From Gnetum montanum (Eukaryota; Streptophyta; Gnetopsida; Gnetales; Gnetaceae): DNA of 64,000 bases. Both the position numbers and the translations under genes were made by a program. The stretch covers positions 20,545 through 84,544 of the forward strand of contig MNCI01010043.1 of NCBI GenBank assembly GCA_015680685.1. The letters are read 5' to 3'. Position 1 is the stretch's first letter; the number at the start of each line of letters is the position of its first letter. Below the pieces are notes generated by a model that ran no database searches, was not told the DNA's origin, and was given only the letters and a program-made list of their open reading frames with translations. This document shows positions 1 through 10,505 of the stretch, piece by piece.

Positions 1-206
1 TTAAAACTGATACCACAAAACAGTCTTGGATCATGACTTAAAACTGATACCACAGAATAGTCCTGGATCATTACTTAAAACTGATACCACAGAACAGTCC
101 TGGATCATGACTTAAAACTGATACCACAGAGAAGTCCTAGATCATGACTTAAAACTAATACCACAGAATAGTCCTGGATCATGACTTAAAACTGATACCA
201 TAGAGT
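1..206 (+). repeat. 37-bp minisatellite in the 3' region of element F
   Basis: About five and a half copies of a 37-bp unit with the core TTAAAACTGATACCACAGA. The same unit and period recur in A at 40490-40618 and, reversed and diverged, in B at about 19740-20225. It lies just after the expected end of integrase, so it is a conserved part of this element lineage. Confidence 0.9.
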
Positions 207-424
207 TCTGTCCGGTATTACACTAAACTGCTACATCTGTCCGCCATAACATGAAACTAGCATCCAGAGTCCACTAAGACTATAAACTAGTTTGCCTCTT
301 CATAGTCTGCCATGACTATAAACTAGCAATGCACTATCCACTACGACGCTAAACTAGGCACCGTCCAAGGGGTTATGACATGAAACTAATCCACAACAGT
401 CCGCTAAGACTATAAACTAGCGAC
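207..424 (+). repeat. Degenerate array of TAAACTA-ended units
   Basis: Irregular units of roughly 30-40 bp, each with a GTCCG- or CTGCC-like start and ending in ataAACTAGc. They continue the 37-bp minisatellite in a more diverged form. B has the matching reversed stretch at about 19640-19740. Confidence 0.65.
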
Positions 425-1587
425 ATCATTGATGACCAGGCAGAATTTGAAAAGATCTGTTGCTGCAGTTGGCTGTTTTTGCCACAAAGACTTGTTGCAT
501 GATTCATCCCATGTGGCCTAATGAAACTGATGTTGTTCATGATTCTGTTTGCTTTGAAAGCTGCACGTGGTGAATCCATCTCTTGGTTTAAAGTGTTTAA
601 CTGATTGTTTCATTTGTGGTTTTCTTATGTTTTTAGAGTTGTGTTTGCAGGATGACACTTCTGAGGCATTCGTGCATAGATGCATTTCATTGTGATGATA
701 AGGTATCACATTTTCTTGACGCACGTAACTGGGTTAATCAATCCATTCATAAGTACATTCCCAACTCCCGATGCATCCCCTATTTCCCAATCATGCTCCC
801 CTTAGCCTATTCAATTACATTCCCCTTGATGCGTTCTACTCACCTCAAAACTCTTGATACACTGTTGCATACTGTAGCTCTCTAAGCAGTTGCGACACAA
901 AACATAATACATAGTACATGATGCAAAATGCAAGTGCTCAAATATGAGCACAACACAACAAAGAAAGCTCTTTCAAAAAGACCAAAAATAAAAGAAAAAG
1001 AAATAAAGACAAAGAAAAAGAAAATAAGAAAAGAAAAGAAAAACAAAAAAAAAGGTCAAAGAGCAAAATGCATGGAAAAGGTCTTCAAGACCTCGTTGAC
1101 ATCATAAGCAGAAGACTATTGGCCATTCTCATACAAGCCCCAGGTGAGAAGGCAATTGTCTTAAAAAATAGTTACTCTTGTGTCTCAAAGAGACCATGTT
1201 GCACATCATTGTGTGGCTTTGGCTGTTTACAACGGGCTCCGCAAATACTCTATAAAAGTCCTGTTTCTCCAAAGAACGCACCTCCTATGGCTTGGTTCCG
1301 AGTCTGCTAAAAACTTGGCTATTGACAAGGACCAGTGACATAACTTGTGCACAAGAGAACATTCCTCTCCCACAAATCCCAACAGCAATCATCACCCTTA
1401 ACCTCCTAGCTTCCCTGGTTACAACCAATCCTCTTGCATCTTGAACCACATTCCCTCAATCCCATGTACTTTTGAAAATGGTGCGATGACACCCAGCCAA
1501 AGGCTAATGGTTAATGTTTGATGCTTTATTTGTTCATGGTGTTTGCACTTCTTTGTCGACGCCTCTTGGGTGAATTCCTCCAGACGT
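425..1587 (+). other. Conserved 3' noncoding block of element F
   Basis: This stretch matches, with many substitutions, the 3' region of B (18501-19640, reversed) and of A (40899-41647). Landmarks are the shared GACGCACG..AATCAATC..ATTCC segment at 719-765, an A-rich AAAGAAAA stretch at 1000-1055 and a shared run before the polypurine tract. Short ORFs exist (such as 652-885), but the frame is not kept between copies, so I do not call a gene. Confidence 0.6.
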
Positions 1588-1604
1588 CAACAAAGAGGGG
1601 CCAA
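1588..1604 (+). other. Polypurine tract of element F
   Basis: CAACAAAGAGGGGCCAA lies immediately before the LTR start. The same string precedes the 3' LTR of A, and it is present reversed next to the 3' LTR of B. Its role would be plus-strand DNA priming. Confidence 0.8.
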
Positions 1605-1739
1605 TGAAACACCATTAATTTTAGAATAACACTTTGAATGAAAATAGCTCAAGCCCTTTCAAAGCATTCCAAAAAAAAAGTAATTTGGCTAAGGCATTAA
1701 GTTCACATCTAGCCTACCTAGGGCAATTTTGTTCATCCT

Positions 1740-2800
1740 CAGCATGAACAACTGCAAAATCAAACCAGAAGAAGAAGAAGAAAGTAGAATCTTCGTGTTG
1801 TTTGATTTCGATTTCGGTGTCGAGCATGGCTAGGGTTTGACTGCAAGTGTGCTTGCAGGCGTTGAACCCTTGGCTACTTTGGATTTATTTTAATCATTTA
1901 GCTTTTCCGGTTTCGCCATTGAGCCAGTCAGGACTGCTTGCGAGGCTCACTGCCTAATCGGACAACTTCGAGGAGGAGTAGCTAGCTGCCAACAGCTAGA
2001 GAGGTTAAGAGAGTTGCAGGCAGAAAGAAACAAAGAAAGAAGAAACTTTGTTTATGCATGATTGCAGGCTTTAATGGATGGCCGCGGAAGCAATAATAGT
2101 AGTACCAGCAATAGCAGCAGCAGTTTCAGGCACAGAATTCGCAGAGCCACGGAATTATCTCTGGAGCTAACGCGATGCCGATGGAGTTGCTGGTTTTGCT
2201 CTACATGCGGTATTTGCAGGGGACGTCAACTGCAGCCCCGTTGATGAACAGAGCTCCTACTCTAGCAACTCCTCATTTCCCGTCGGCCAAGGGAGCCATG
2301 AACCTGCCCCAGAATCCGGCCAGATTTACGGTCCATTGTTGCTTCTGTCGCCAAAAATAATGATGCTGCCTCCGCCGATGAATCTGCCCCCGGGCCAGAT
2401 TCTGTGCAGTAGCCGCTGCCCACCACGTCGCTATGTTTGTGCTGCCGCTGCCGCGTCACTACTGCTGCCACCGTCAAGTTGCTGATTCTGTGGCTGCCAC
2501 GTCGCTGTTTTTGTGCTGCCCACCACGTCGCTGTTTTCGCCTTCCGCGTTGCTGTTTCTGCCGCGCCGCCGCCTTCTGTGCTCCCACCACCGCTGCTCAC
2601 CGTGCCTGTCACCCCTACGCTGTCATGCCTGCCACTCCTGTGCTGCCGCGTCGCTCTCTCCTGCTTCTGCTGCGTCGCTGTCTCCTGCTTCTGTTGCATC
2701 GCTGTCTCCTGCTCCTACTACGCTGATGTTTTTGCTCCTGCTACGCGTCTTGCCGCCTACCATTGATGCTGTCATTGCAGGCATCACCGGCTACTATCCT
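1740..2800 (+). other. GC- and CTG-rich segment in the F LTR, possible captured sequence
   Basis: Composition changes sharply from AT-rich flanks to GC-rich sequence with repeated CGTCGCTG words. Several overlapping frames are open (2062-2244, 2175-2360, 2433-2726 and, on the minus strand, 2262-2699), as expected of GC-rich repeats, and none is recognised. The stretch near 2062-2240 encodes a Ser/Asn-rich segment and is preceded by an intron-end-like TTGCAG. It could be a transduced host gene fragment; I cannot name a source. Confidence 0.4.
2657..2725 (+). repeat. 24-bp tandem repeat
   Basis: Nearly three copies of a 24-bp unit starting TCTCCTGCTTCTG and ending GTCGCTG, within the CTG-rich part of the F LTR. 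Confidence 0.8.
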
Positions 2801-2876
2801 TCCCCTGATGATGAAAAAAAAATTTCACCAAACAATGGAAAATTCCAATTTTCCAGCCACTAACGCAAAAAACAAA

Positions 2877-2894
2877 AATAATAATAATAATAAT
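2877..2894 (+). repeat. (AAT)n microsatellite
   Basis: A short run of AAT units just downstream of the CTG-rich segment. Confidence 0.9.
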
Positions 2895-3067
2895 TTCTTT
2901 TTAAGGGAGCCGCCACTGGACCTATTCTTTTCAAATTTTCTAAAATTGTATCGCTGAAGGGCTTGTTTTTCTAATTATTTGTATTTTTTATGGGCTCGAA
3001 TGACCCACAAGTTGTAAAATACATTGAACCTGGTCAAGGAAAACCCTAGCCAAACCCTAGTCCAACC

Positions 3068-3076
3068 CTATAAATA
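3068..3076 (+). promoter_or_regulatory. TATA box of the F LTR
   Basis: CTATAAATA lies about 620 bp before the LTR end, followed by a purine-rich leader. It is the best TATA candidate in this LTR and sits at the U3/R border position seen in the A and B LTRs. Confidence 0.6.
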
Positions 3077-3698
3077 CCCTATCACTTCACACAAACAGGG
3101 AGGAGGCAAGAGAAGCAAAGCAAAAGCAGCAAGAGAGAAGCGAGAGGAAGAGGAAAAGATTGGAGAGATTGGAAATTATGAAGGAGGACAGAACTTGCAA
3201 TCCTTGGGTGCTCAGCACATCCGATTTTTGGCTTCCAAGTTCTTCTCACATCGTTGCATCATCGTGTCATATCTTTCCGAGGCTAGGCGTTTGACTTGCC
3301 ATTCACACTTGTGCAACTACGCTTTGACTAGTGCACATTTTTTTAAAACAATATAATACAATTTCATTATTGCCTCCCATTTATATTGTTTAAGTTCTGT
3401 TTATGCTTTACAAATATAACTTTGTTTATGCTTTATTCATAATTCACTACGCTTTATTTACATTTCGTATCGTTGTCTACATTCTGTTTACATCCTGTTT
3501 ACGATAACCCCAGCGCTAGTCATAGCTTATGCTCGGGGAAGTCCTTGGTTGATTTGCGTGCAAACCATCCAAGGCAGTCTGCCTTCGTTTACTTTTCTAG
3601 CTTGCCCTCGGGCGAAGGAAGGGTCAGCTATGGCTGCCCGACGATCTCTCGGTGTTTATTTCCCTTCCAGCCTTACACCAACGATTTAGGACGGTACA

Positions 3699-3943
3699 AT
3701 GCCCAGATCAGTATAGATGTGATGTTGGCATATCCTAGGGTAAATCCTTGTCAATTCAAGATATGACCAAGAAAAGGCTATTAGCCATTTATTAACCACC
3801 TTCAATGACATCCTTTTCTGCTCAAGAGCAAAGTTGACATTGATTATCACCAACTTGCCATTTTTCAAAAATGCATATTCCATGCTTGTAGGTAGAGTTT
3901 TTAAGTCTAAGGGCTCTTGCTTAAAACTATCATGGATTTTCAA
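3699..3943 (-). pseudogene. G pol: start of reverse transcriptase region, truncated
   Basis: The minus-strand frame carries the linker that precedes RT in Athila-type elements: a PLDLKTLP-like segment, then a WSYLEL..I.P..C.HHI-like segment. The latter corresponds to the usual 'W..ed..gi.p..c.H.I' signature just before the RT palm. The frame is cut at 3699 by the F LTR, so the RT catalytic core is absent from the window. Assignment is by family pattern, not by a search. Confidence 0.65.
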
Positions 3944-4336
3944 CTCTTCCTAATTGGTATCTTCAGGTTCATCATCAAAGAGTTAGCCATGAACTTGCTC
4001 TAGTTCATCCATGCCTTCAACATGAGCATAAGTTAAGTTCTTAGTAGGTTCCATGCAAAGTGTGTTGCACTCAGAATTAGCTGTTAACCACTGGGTATCA
4101 TCCTATTTTGTGGCTACTATGTACTAGCACTTTTGGATTTCAGATTCATTTGCACATTTTCTACATGCTTTGATTGATGTGCTTTTAATATATCATAGTT
4201 TATGCACATCGTTACACCCTATATCGTTGTACGCGATGCATGGAACTCACTTTTTCTCGATCTTTTCAAATGCATTTTCCTTAGAAATATCTAGGGAAAG
4301 ATCTCTGATATTCATTCATGCATCAACAATGCTCAA

Positions 4337-4855
4337 CTAAGCCCTTCCCATAATGATTGGAAAGTCCCATTTGCAATTGTCAACTTTGATCACCAGGAAA
4401 TCGGTAGGATATGACCACCCACATATAATGCTCACAATGTCCTCCACTAGTTCTAATGGAAAAGTGATGGACTGATCTACCAATTCTAAATGGATGTTAC
4501 TTTTCTTGAGAAGAGGTAGGTTCCAAGCATTGTACATTTCATGGGAAATTAAATTAACTCTAAAACTTGAGTCAATAAGAGCCTCGCAGGGCTCATTCCT
4601 AGTAATCTGCAAGTAGATGAGCGGAATTCTAGGATTAGCTCTTTTCCTAGGAAGGTTTCCAACCTTGATCCAATTAGGTACAATGTGGGTTAACATAACT
4701 ATGCAGATCTTGGAAGATGTTTGGTTTGAAGGGCTCTCAAAAGGAATGGATGCAAACAATGAAGGAGATACAAGGTGACTAACTGCATAAGTAGGTGAGG
4801 GCTTAGTAGGGATATTGGTTTGGAGGAATGGTCTTTTACAAGATCTATGATCCAA
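4337..4855 (-). pseudogene. G protease (retropepsin), active site altered
   Basis: A 172-residue open stretch carries a retropepsin-like segment ALIDSSFRVNLISHEM, aligned to ALLDSGSRINLISHET in element D. The expected Asp-Ser-Gly triad reads Asp-Ser-Ser here, which would disable the enzyme. Downstream are a GWSYPTDFLVI strand and an IIMGRA segment (the usual ILGRPWL flap-side motif). The product would have cut the Gag-Pol polyprotein. It is flanked by gag C-terminus upstream and the PR-RT linker (3944-4336) downstream, which I see only as broken frames. Confidence 0.75.
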
Positions 4856-6427
4856 ACCACTTGACTGAGGAGCTTACTGTAACTGAATGGCCTTGGTAGC
4901 ATTACGCTATTGTGGCTACATGGAAATTTCACACTACATTAATGCAACATGTGGTAATTGGGTTGATGGTGGAGGAGCATGTGTTAAAGGACGAGTAGGA
5001 TGATAAGCATATGGGATTTTCCCTATACTAGATGGAGAATGAGTTCAATAATATTCTAAAGGGTAATAGTGATGCTAAAAAGAAGTGTGACTAAAAGAGT
5101 CACATAGAAACATTGGTTGTTGAACATAGTACCCATACAGATCTGGCTGCCTGTAAGGGTACTACTACCTCAATGGTGGTACCCCCCACAATGTGGTTAT
5201 TACAACTATTGATACTGCTCATATGATTATGGTGGAGCTTCACTTGGATAATAAGCCTATTATTATTGATGGAACTACCTTGCGTTGCCTTGAGGATAAT
5301 GCAACCTTCTAAGTGCTTACCTTCATGCTAGTCTAAGATTCCAAGCATATACCCTAGATTCCTATAAGTGTGACACAACAGGGCAACATCTCTTGGGATT
5401 TTCATATTAACAGATGTTACATACACCATCCTCATCTAATTCTGACTCCACAACCTCTTCTACAATAGCAACCTCTTTCCTTATTTTACAATCAAGATTA
5501 CTACCTTGTTCTTTGAATTCTTTCGTAATTTTTAGAGAGAGCAGTTTAAAATCATTCATCCAAACATTCCTACATTTTGTCAACTTTATCTAAAATTTCA
5601 TATATAGATTTTTGAATTGGTAAGGTTTTTCACTACACCACCTTATCAAGTGGTTCTTCCCCCTCACTATCATAAAATCACACCTCCCTTTTTCTAATGG
5701 AAGGATCCCGGTTATACTCCTCAACACTTCTCATTTTCTCAGCTCACCTTTTTCTTTTGTAGCCTACTCAATTAGCCTTTGAATCTGATGAGCTCTTAGT
5801 TCTAAAAGTCTCTCTCTAGCATAGACCCCAGGAGTTATCATTTTGGATTGGATCCCATCTATGATATGGCAAAGTTGCTCCCGTTGAAAATAACCATGGC
5901 TAGGACATCTATGCAAAAGGAAATAATACCTACCCATGACATCCAAGGATTCTTGTGTTCTTTATCACCAGCCTTGGATTTGCTTTCTCAAATTGAACAC
6001 TCTAGAGCACATCTGGTATTTATCATTGAACAGCTTAAGCATCGTACTCCATCTATGAATTGATTCTAGCTTTAAGGAGTAGTACCAACTTTCTGCTTCT
6101 TTTATGAGTATCCTAGGGAATAGCTTAAGTTTTTGCAAGTTGTTTTCTATGTTTTACAATGCAAAATCATCGTGAAAGGCCTAAAGATAGGTTTGTGGAT
6201 CTAAGTTATATCCCCCTCAAATATAGAAATATTTTTCATATCCAACCGCTTGATTCTGCTATCTTTCATATGCCTGGTTGGGATCCTAATTTCCTTTGCA
6301 ATGTTCAACATGCTTCGAGCTGCCAATAAGAGTTCATCATCGTCATGATTTTGATGATTCCTGTATTATTCCCTACTACCCCTTTGATCATGGTATGGCC
6401 TACAATCATTGTCCTATTGTTCACCTT
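4856..6427 (-). pseudogene. G gag, broken, 3' part
   Basis: The clearest part is the minus frame 5764-5946 with RYYFLLHRCPSHGYF and IIDGI, matching the gag core of C (12760-12957) and H (55700-55880). Capsid-like sequence with a 'W..sL..e.I..W..m...F...Y' pattern lies at 5950-6110, and a Tyr/Gln-rich C-terminal tail (YGYYVQQP, shared with D) at about 5100-5150. Stops and frameshifts are frequent. The 5' end of this gag is on the far side of element C at 14483-14930. Confidence 0.65.
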
Positions 6428-7207
6428 TGATGAGTGGCGAGATACCCCTACACTCAATGATATGAATACAAGCGTTCTCATGCGCGATCCGGTCGAACTC
6501 CACAGATGGACTAGTTCACTATCTTCCCACCTAGACTAGTATTATATTTGTCATGTATGGTTTAGTCCAGAGTGAGGTGTATGATGTGTTCCTAATCTAA
6601 CCGCTACTCCTGATGGCAATGAAAAGTAATCTTAACTAAGCTAAGCTAGGAGAGAAAGGGTAAGAGAATCTAATCTAGCCTAAGTGCGATGAGCAACCGA
6701 TTCCTTGATTATCCGTACACATCTTGGACTTTGTGCAAGACTACCACTGAGATTACCAAGCATAGATCCTAGGTACGCCACTGGGTTACCAAGTAGTCAC
6801 ACTTAAATGCTCGTAATCAAGTCGTACTCATTCCGCATTACTAGGAGTTTAAGGGTGAGAGAGATTAACTATGAAAGCATTAAATAATAATTGAATAAAT
6901 AAATAAAGTGAATGCTACAATGATGAAGTAATCTCGATCTTTATTGCCAGTCATGTGCGTGTCCAAGTATGTCACACTTGAATAAAGAATGTCGTACAAT
7001 TACATTCACCACATTGCGGGCAGATATGAGGAAAAATAATCTATCTTTGGAGGTATCAAACTACTAGAGCTTCGCTACTTCTACTCTAGGATGATGAACA
7101 AGGGAGAGTTGCTTCTTATTTATAAACATTGCAATGGAATGCGATATCGCATACGTGATATCGCGAGGGATGCAATATCACAATGGACGAGATATCGCGT
7201 CCCATCA
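6428..7207 (-). repeat. 3' LTR of element C
   Basis: A direct repeat of 13670-14482, beginning (plus strand) TGATGAGTGGCG and ending CGTCCCATCA. On the element strand U3 starts with GATATCGCG-type palindromic words (7137-7207), followed by TATA GTTTATAAATAAG (complement of about 7115-7125). It is shorter than the other copy by about 33 bp, largely because of a segment present at 13757-13790. Confidence 0.9.
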
Positions 7208-7217
7208 TACCCCCACG
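7208..7217 (-). other. Polypurine tract of element C
   Basis: Minus-strand CGTGGGGGTA directly abuts the LTR start. E (CATGGGGATA, 53081-53090) and D (CATGGGGGTA, 57464-57473) have the same tract. Confidence 0.8.
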
Positions 7218-7361
7218 ATTGAATAAAAACTCATCCTCAAGTTACAATGATTAGATAGTGGATAGGTGTGGGATTATTAGATGGGAAAAATAAATGAAAT
7301 GATGTCATAGTGTGGGAAGACACAACACAAAAAAAATGCTACAGCTACAAAAATTTGGAAC

Positions 7362-9934
7362 TTATGTAGTTCCTAGTGGTAGTGGCTCCTCCATGGGTGC
7401 TTTCCCTTTGTCATATGCTCCAGGCTTTGAACCTTGATGGCATTGAAGTATGGCCTGGAGCTTCTCCTCTTCAGTTCGAGGATCTTGTGCTGTTCATGCT
7501 AGTGTTCCAATGTTTGACGGAGTCAGCACTTCCCACGGATAGGGTAGTTGCAGGAACATCTGGTTGGCTTTGACATACCACGCCGTGAACACTCGTTGTT
7601 CCTCCTCATAGGCTCTGGATTTATCTTTGTATTCTTGAATATCTATTAGCCATCGAGCCAAGTTGATTGCAACATCTTTTTGTCCCTCGTAGCTTGCTTT
7701 TACCACCTCAAGTTTAGAATTTGCGACATCTATTTTTTCTACCAACTTCTTGCATTATGCAAATTCTTCGTCATATTTGATGTGGGTGGATGCTACTTGC
7801 TGCTCAAGCTCAGTTCTTGGACACCCTGCTATTAACATGACAAGGTTGGCATATCTGAGGTTTGCCAACTCCATGTACTTTATCAAGTCTTGGATCTGCA
7901 GGTCTCAATTCTTAAATTCCGCTTGGTGGGCGAAGGTGTAGGTGTCCAATATGGCCCTCCAATCAGTGTGTTGGGCACTGATAGTGTTGATTTGAGCCTT
8001 GGACATATGGATCTCCTTCTCTAGGATTTTTTTGTACATCCCCACCTGATCCCAAAAGTGCTCCTTCAACTTCTCATGTCGTTTAGCCTCATTCTGCCAT
8101 GCACTTATCTCAATTGCTGACTTTTGGCGAATAGCGTGTACCTCCTCCATTGAGAGGTTTTGATTCTCTCTAGCTAAACGACTTACATCGCGGTTGACCC
8201 GAATGAATTATTCTCATAATTGATGAAAGTGTTCATCGAGAATGTTCTTCTGCTTCTCTACAGTGGTCAACCAAAGATTATCTGCAACCAACTACTTGTT
8301 TTCTTCTTCTAAGGCCTTGAGTGCCTTAATATGCACATGTGTTTGCGCCTGTGCTGTGGAGGCATCCCAAATAGCCATATCTTTTTCTTCCATCACATTT
8401 TTATTCTCTGCAATTAACTTTGTTAGCTGCTCAATTCTAAAATTTTCTAACTGGTCTGCAGGAATGAATTGTAGAGGATCGGATCCCATTGTGCTGCTTG
8501 TAAGGCTACGAGCTTCTCTTGTACTTGACTGATTCTTTGATGTGTTCTCAAGGATTCTTGTACATTAAAGGCCACTTTGATGTGTTCTGCGACCACTTAT
8601 GCAGCTCCCACGGCATTCTGGTGTTGCATGACCACCACAGTGGCCCCTTCACCTATGTCTAACTACACCTGAAAAGATGTCGCATTTCCTAAGATATGTT
8701 ACGACCATCTACTTTCCCCTCCTCCTGTTTGAATATATACTTCACCCCTTGTGCGATCTAATGAAACTGTAGGCTATCTAGCATCATCGATGACGTGGAA
8801 GAGGTTTGCATCATCATGACTTCCCCAACTACCTATCTCAATGATGGCCCTAAGATGGCTCATCGACGGTTTGTAGTCTTGCGGTGGTGGCGACTGATCT
8901 TGGCCTATGCTAGGCCCCGCTTCTTGTTGTTGGCTGGGACTTGTGGCTGGAGGTTGACTGGTTCCAACCACATGTTCTTCTTCTTGTTCTTCTTATTCTG
9001 GTCTTAGCTCTTTGCCAGTGCTCTTTCTTGGAGCTAGCACCTTTAACAACTCTACATATGAAGTAGTCTAGGCTTTCCGGAGGACATCATTGGTGTATCC
9101 CTGAATATCAGCACGTCGACAAAGCTTTTTGATAAGATAGGGGAAAGGCAGCACCATCTTCCCTATCTTTTGTTCTTCGAACTACCTCAGGATCTCCGTC
9201 AAATATAGATGGCGTAGGTTAGCGTTAACCTTCCCCATCAACACTGCACATCCTCTAGCTGCATACGTTGATATTCTTTTTAAGTCCTTTGTGGGGAAGA
9301 GGTGATATGTTCTGATTTTGAAGTAAACTCTCTCTTTCGTTGTCAATTCACCAAATGCTTTATCTCTGCCATAAGCCTTCTCCAACCAATCCTTTTGCAC
9401 ATCAGGGTCTGAACGGGTGGATAACCGAGCAATCTGGGGCCCTGAATTCGAAAGATTTAACACTTCTAAAATAGCATACACAGAGAAATCAATCGTCACA
9501 CCACAAATGTTAACAGTGGTTCCTTGCTCCCTATTGTGCCAAAACTGGTACATCTCTCCTAGGTACCATGCACCACTTTTAGAGAGGATAGGCCATAAGG
9601 GAGATCCTTTGAGGTGATCCCTAATAGCCTCAGGAGTGAACTCTGCAAAGGATTCGAAGTTCAACTTCACAATCACCGCAGCGAATGTGGACTTCTCATG
9701 GATAGCCTGAACACACTCTTGGGGCAACGTGAGTTGTTTTCTTGGTTCAGGTGTAGCAGCAACTCCTCCTTCTGCCTACTCGGACCATCTGGTAGGAGGT
9801 TCATCTTGATGGATACTGAATGATTGCACCTCCTATTCTGCATGTTGTCTGGCAGGACCTTGTCTTCCACCTCTCCGAGCTTGTTTGCTTCTACCTTGGG
9901 CAAGACCCTCCTATTGTCCATGTTTCGGGGCCAT
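7362..9934 (-). pseudogene. C extra ORF: plant-transposon-type domain plus coiled coil
   Basis: A decayed reading frame of about 850 codons starts at ATG 9934 (MAPK..) and ends near PLGTT-stop at 7362. Residues about 70-250 (9727-9182) form a globular domain with GAWYLGE, then ICGVTIDFSVYAILEVLNL, then LCRRAD. This is the pattern of the 'putative plant transposon protein' domain common in Athila and Tat extra ORFs. A Pro/Gln-rich linker follows, then a long coiled coil (8489-7494) and a conserved LPYPWEVL segment. D has the full homologue and E its C-terminal half. There are several stops and at least one frameshift between about 8770 and 8490. Function is unknown; it lies where Athila elements carry their env-position ORF, but I see no clear signal peptide or membrane anchor. 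Confidence 0.75.
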
Positions 9935-10215
9935 TTGCAATCACACGAGCCAAGTGTTAGTAAGGTTGTATTCAAAGTCAAGTTATACCATACTACTTGC
10001 CTTAGTTAAAGATCTTATGTTATCATGTGTGATCGTGCCCAAAAGTTTATAATAATGAGTCTTGTGACTTAGGTGGTTTCCATTTTAGTTTCTCGGTATA
10101 CCTAAGGGTTATATGATTTTTGGCACAATTATTCTAAGTGCTAAAGTTAATTACCCTAATTGATGTCCTTTGGGCGATGGTAAATTTTAAAAAAGTTAGG
10201 CACTTTTCGGCAAGT

Positions 10216-10232
10216 GTCTCTCCCCCACGACT
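10216..10232 (-). other. Internal polypurine-tract-like site in C
   Basis: Minus-strand AGTCGTGGGGGAGAGAC resembles the authentic tract before the 3' LTR (CGTGGGGGTA). D has AGTCGTGGGGGAGACA at about 62540-62555 and a G13 version at 60738-60750. It could be a second priming site or a relic. Confidence 0.4.
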
Positions 10233-10401
10233 AAGCTGAACACTCCAGGTTCAAACAAGTTCAAATGGAATTAAAATCAGTGTACCAGTGAGCAAGGTAT
10301 AATGAGAAAAGCAAGGGTCACTCAATCACAAGTCATAGAGAAAAATTTCAAAAACTCCCCCCTCATGAATGACAAAATGATGCTAAGTGTTGCTGCGGGG
10401 G

Positions 10402-10505
10402 TACCTATTTATAGGTAAATAGGACACGATATCGCGTACGATACATCGCATATGTGATATCACGTGGGATGCAATATCGTGTATGCGATATCTCGTCCCT
10501 AGTGA
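10402..10505 (-). promoter_or_regulatory. Internal promoter of C, a copy of its own LTR U3
   Basis: On the minus strand GATATCGC-type palindromic words (10498 to 10427) are followed after about 13 bp by a CTATAAATAG TATA box (10405-10414). The LTR has the same words in the same order with similar spacing to its TATA (about 12-16 bp). Shared strings include GATGCAATATC and GATATC(G/T)CGTCCC, and homology stops close to the LTR terminus. It lies about 470 bp upstream of the extra ORF start. Confidence 0.75.

Larger units (their letters stand above)
1..3698 (+). mobile_element. Element F: 3' end of a Tat-like LTR retrotransposon
   Basis: The left edge of the window is the 3' end of a plus-strand LTR retrotransposon. 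In order it shows a 37-bp minisatellite, a weaker repeat array, a 3' noncoding block, a polypurine tract and a complete LTR of about 2.1 kb. The same order occurs in element A (40490-42894) and, reversed, in B. The LTR starts TGAAACACC and ends ACGGTACA like those of A and B. The coding part and the 5' LTR lie outside the window. F is inserted into the pol gene of element G, whose RT coding is cut at 3699. The left target duplication cannot be seen; the right flank is ATGCC. Confidence 0.85.
1605..3698 (+). repeat. 3' LTR of element F (about 2.1 kb)
   Basis: Starts TGAAACACC after the polypurine tract and ends ACGGTACA. The last part of about 350 bp matches the R-U5 part of the A and B LTRs, including the GGGGAA..TCCTTG segment and the final ACGATTT..GACGGTACA. 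The U3 part is unlike A and B: it lacks the GCGTATACGC palindromes and contains a GC-rich, CTG-rich segment (1740-2800). At about 2094 bp it is much longer than the LTRs of A (1.23-1.24 kb) and B (1.54 kb). Confidence 0.85.
3699..6427 (-). mobile_element. Element G: Athila-like retrotransposon, pol/protease/gag piece
   Basis: Read on the minus strand, this piece runs from gag through protease into the start of RT. It is cut on the left by the LTR of F at 3699 and on the right by the LTR of C at 6428. The gag coding resumes on the other side of C at 14483. G is the oldest visible layer: F, C, E and H all interrupt it. Many stops and frameshifts show it is long dead. Confidence 0.8.

Noticed and set aside
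1-206. CRISPR-like array (37-bp repeats)
   Set aside because: Units are contiguous with no unique spacers, and the context is a plant retrotransposon.
652-885. ORF in the 3' block of F, similar to a 173-codon frame in B (19022-19543) with a hydrophobic run, possible env-like gene
   Set aside because: A short DARN..NQSI..KYIP-like stretch aligns, but the frame is not kept beyond it or in A, and DNA similarity alone explains it.
2262-2699. 145-codon minus-strand ORF in the F LTR
   Set aside because: Overlapping frames on both strands of a GC-rich repeat; no recognisable domain and no conservation to test.
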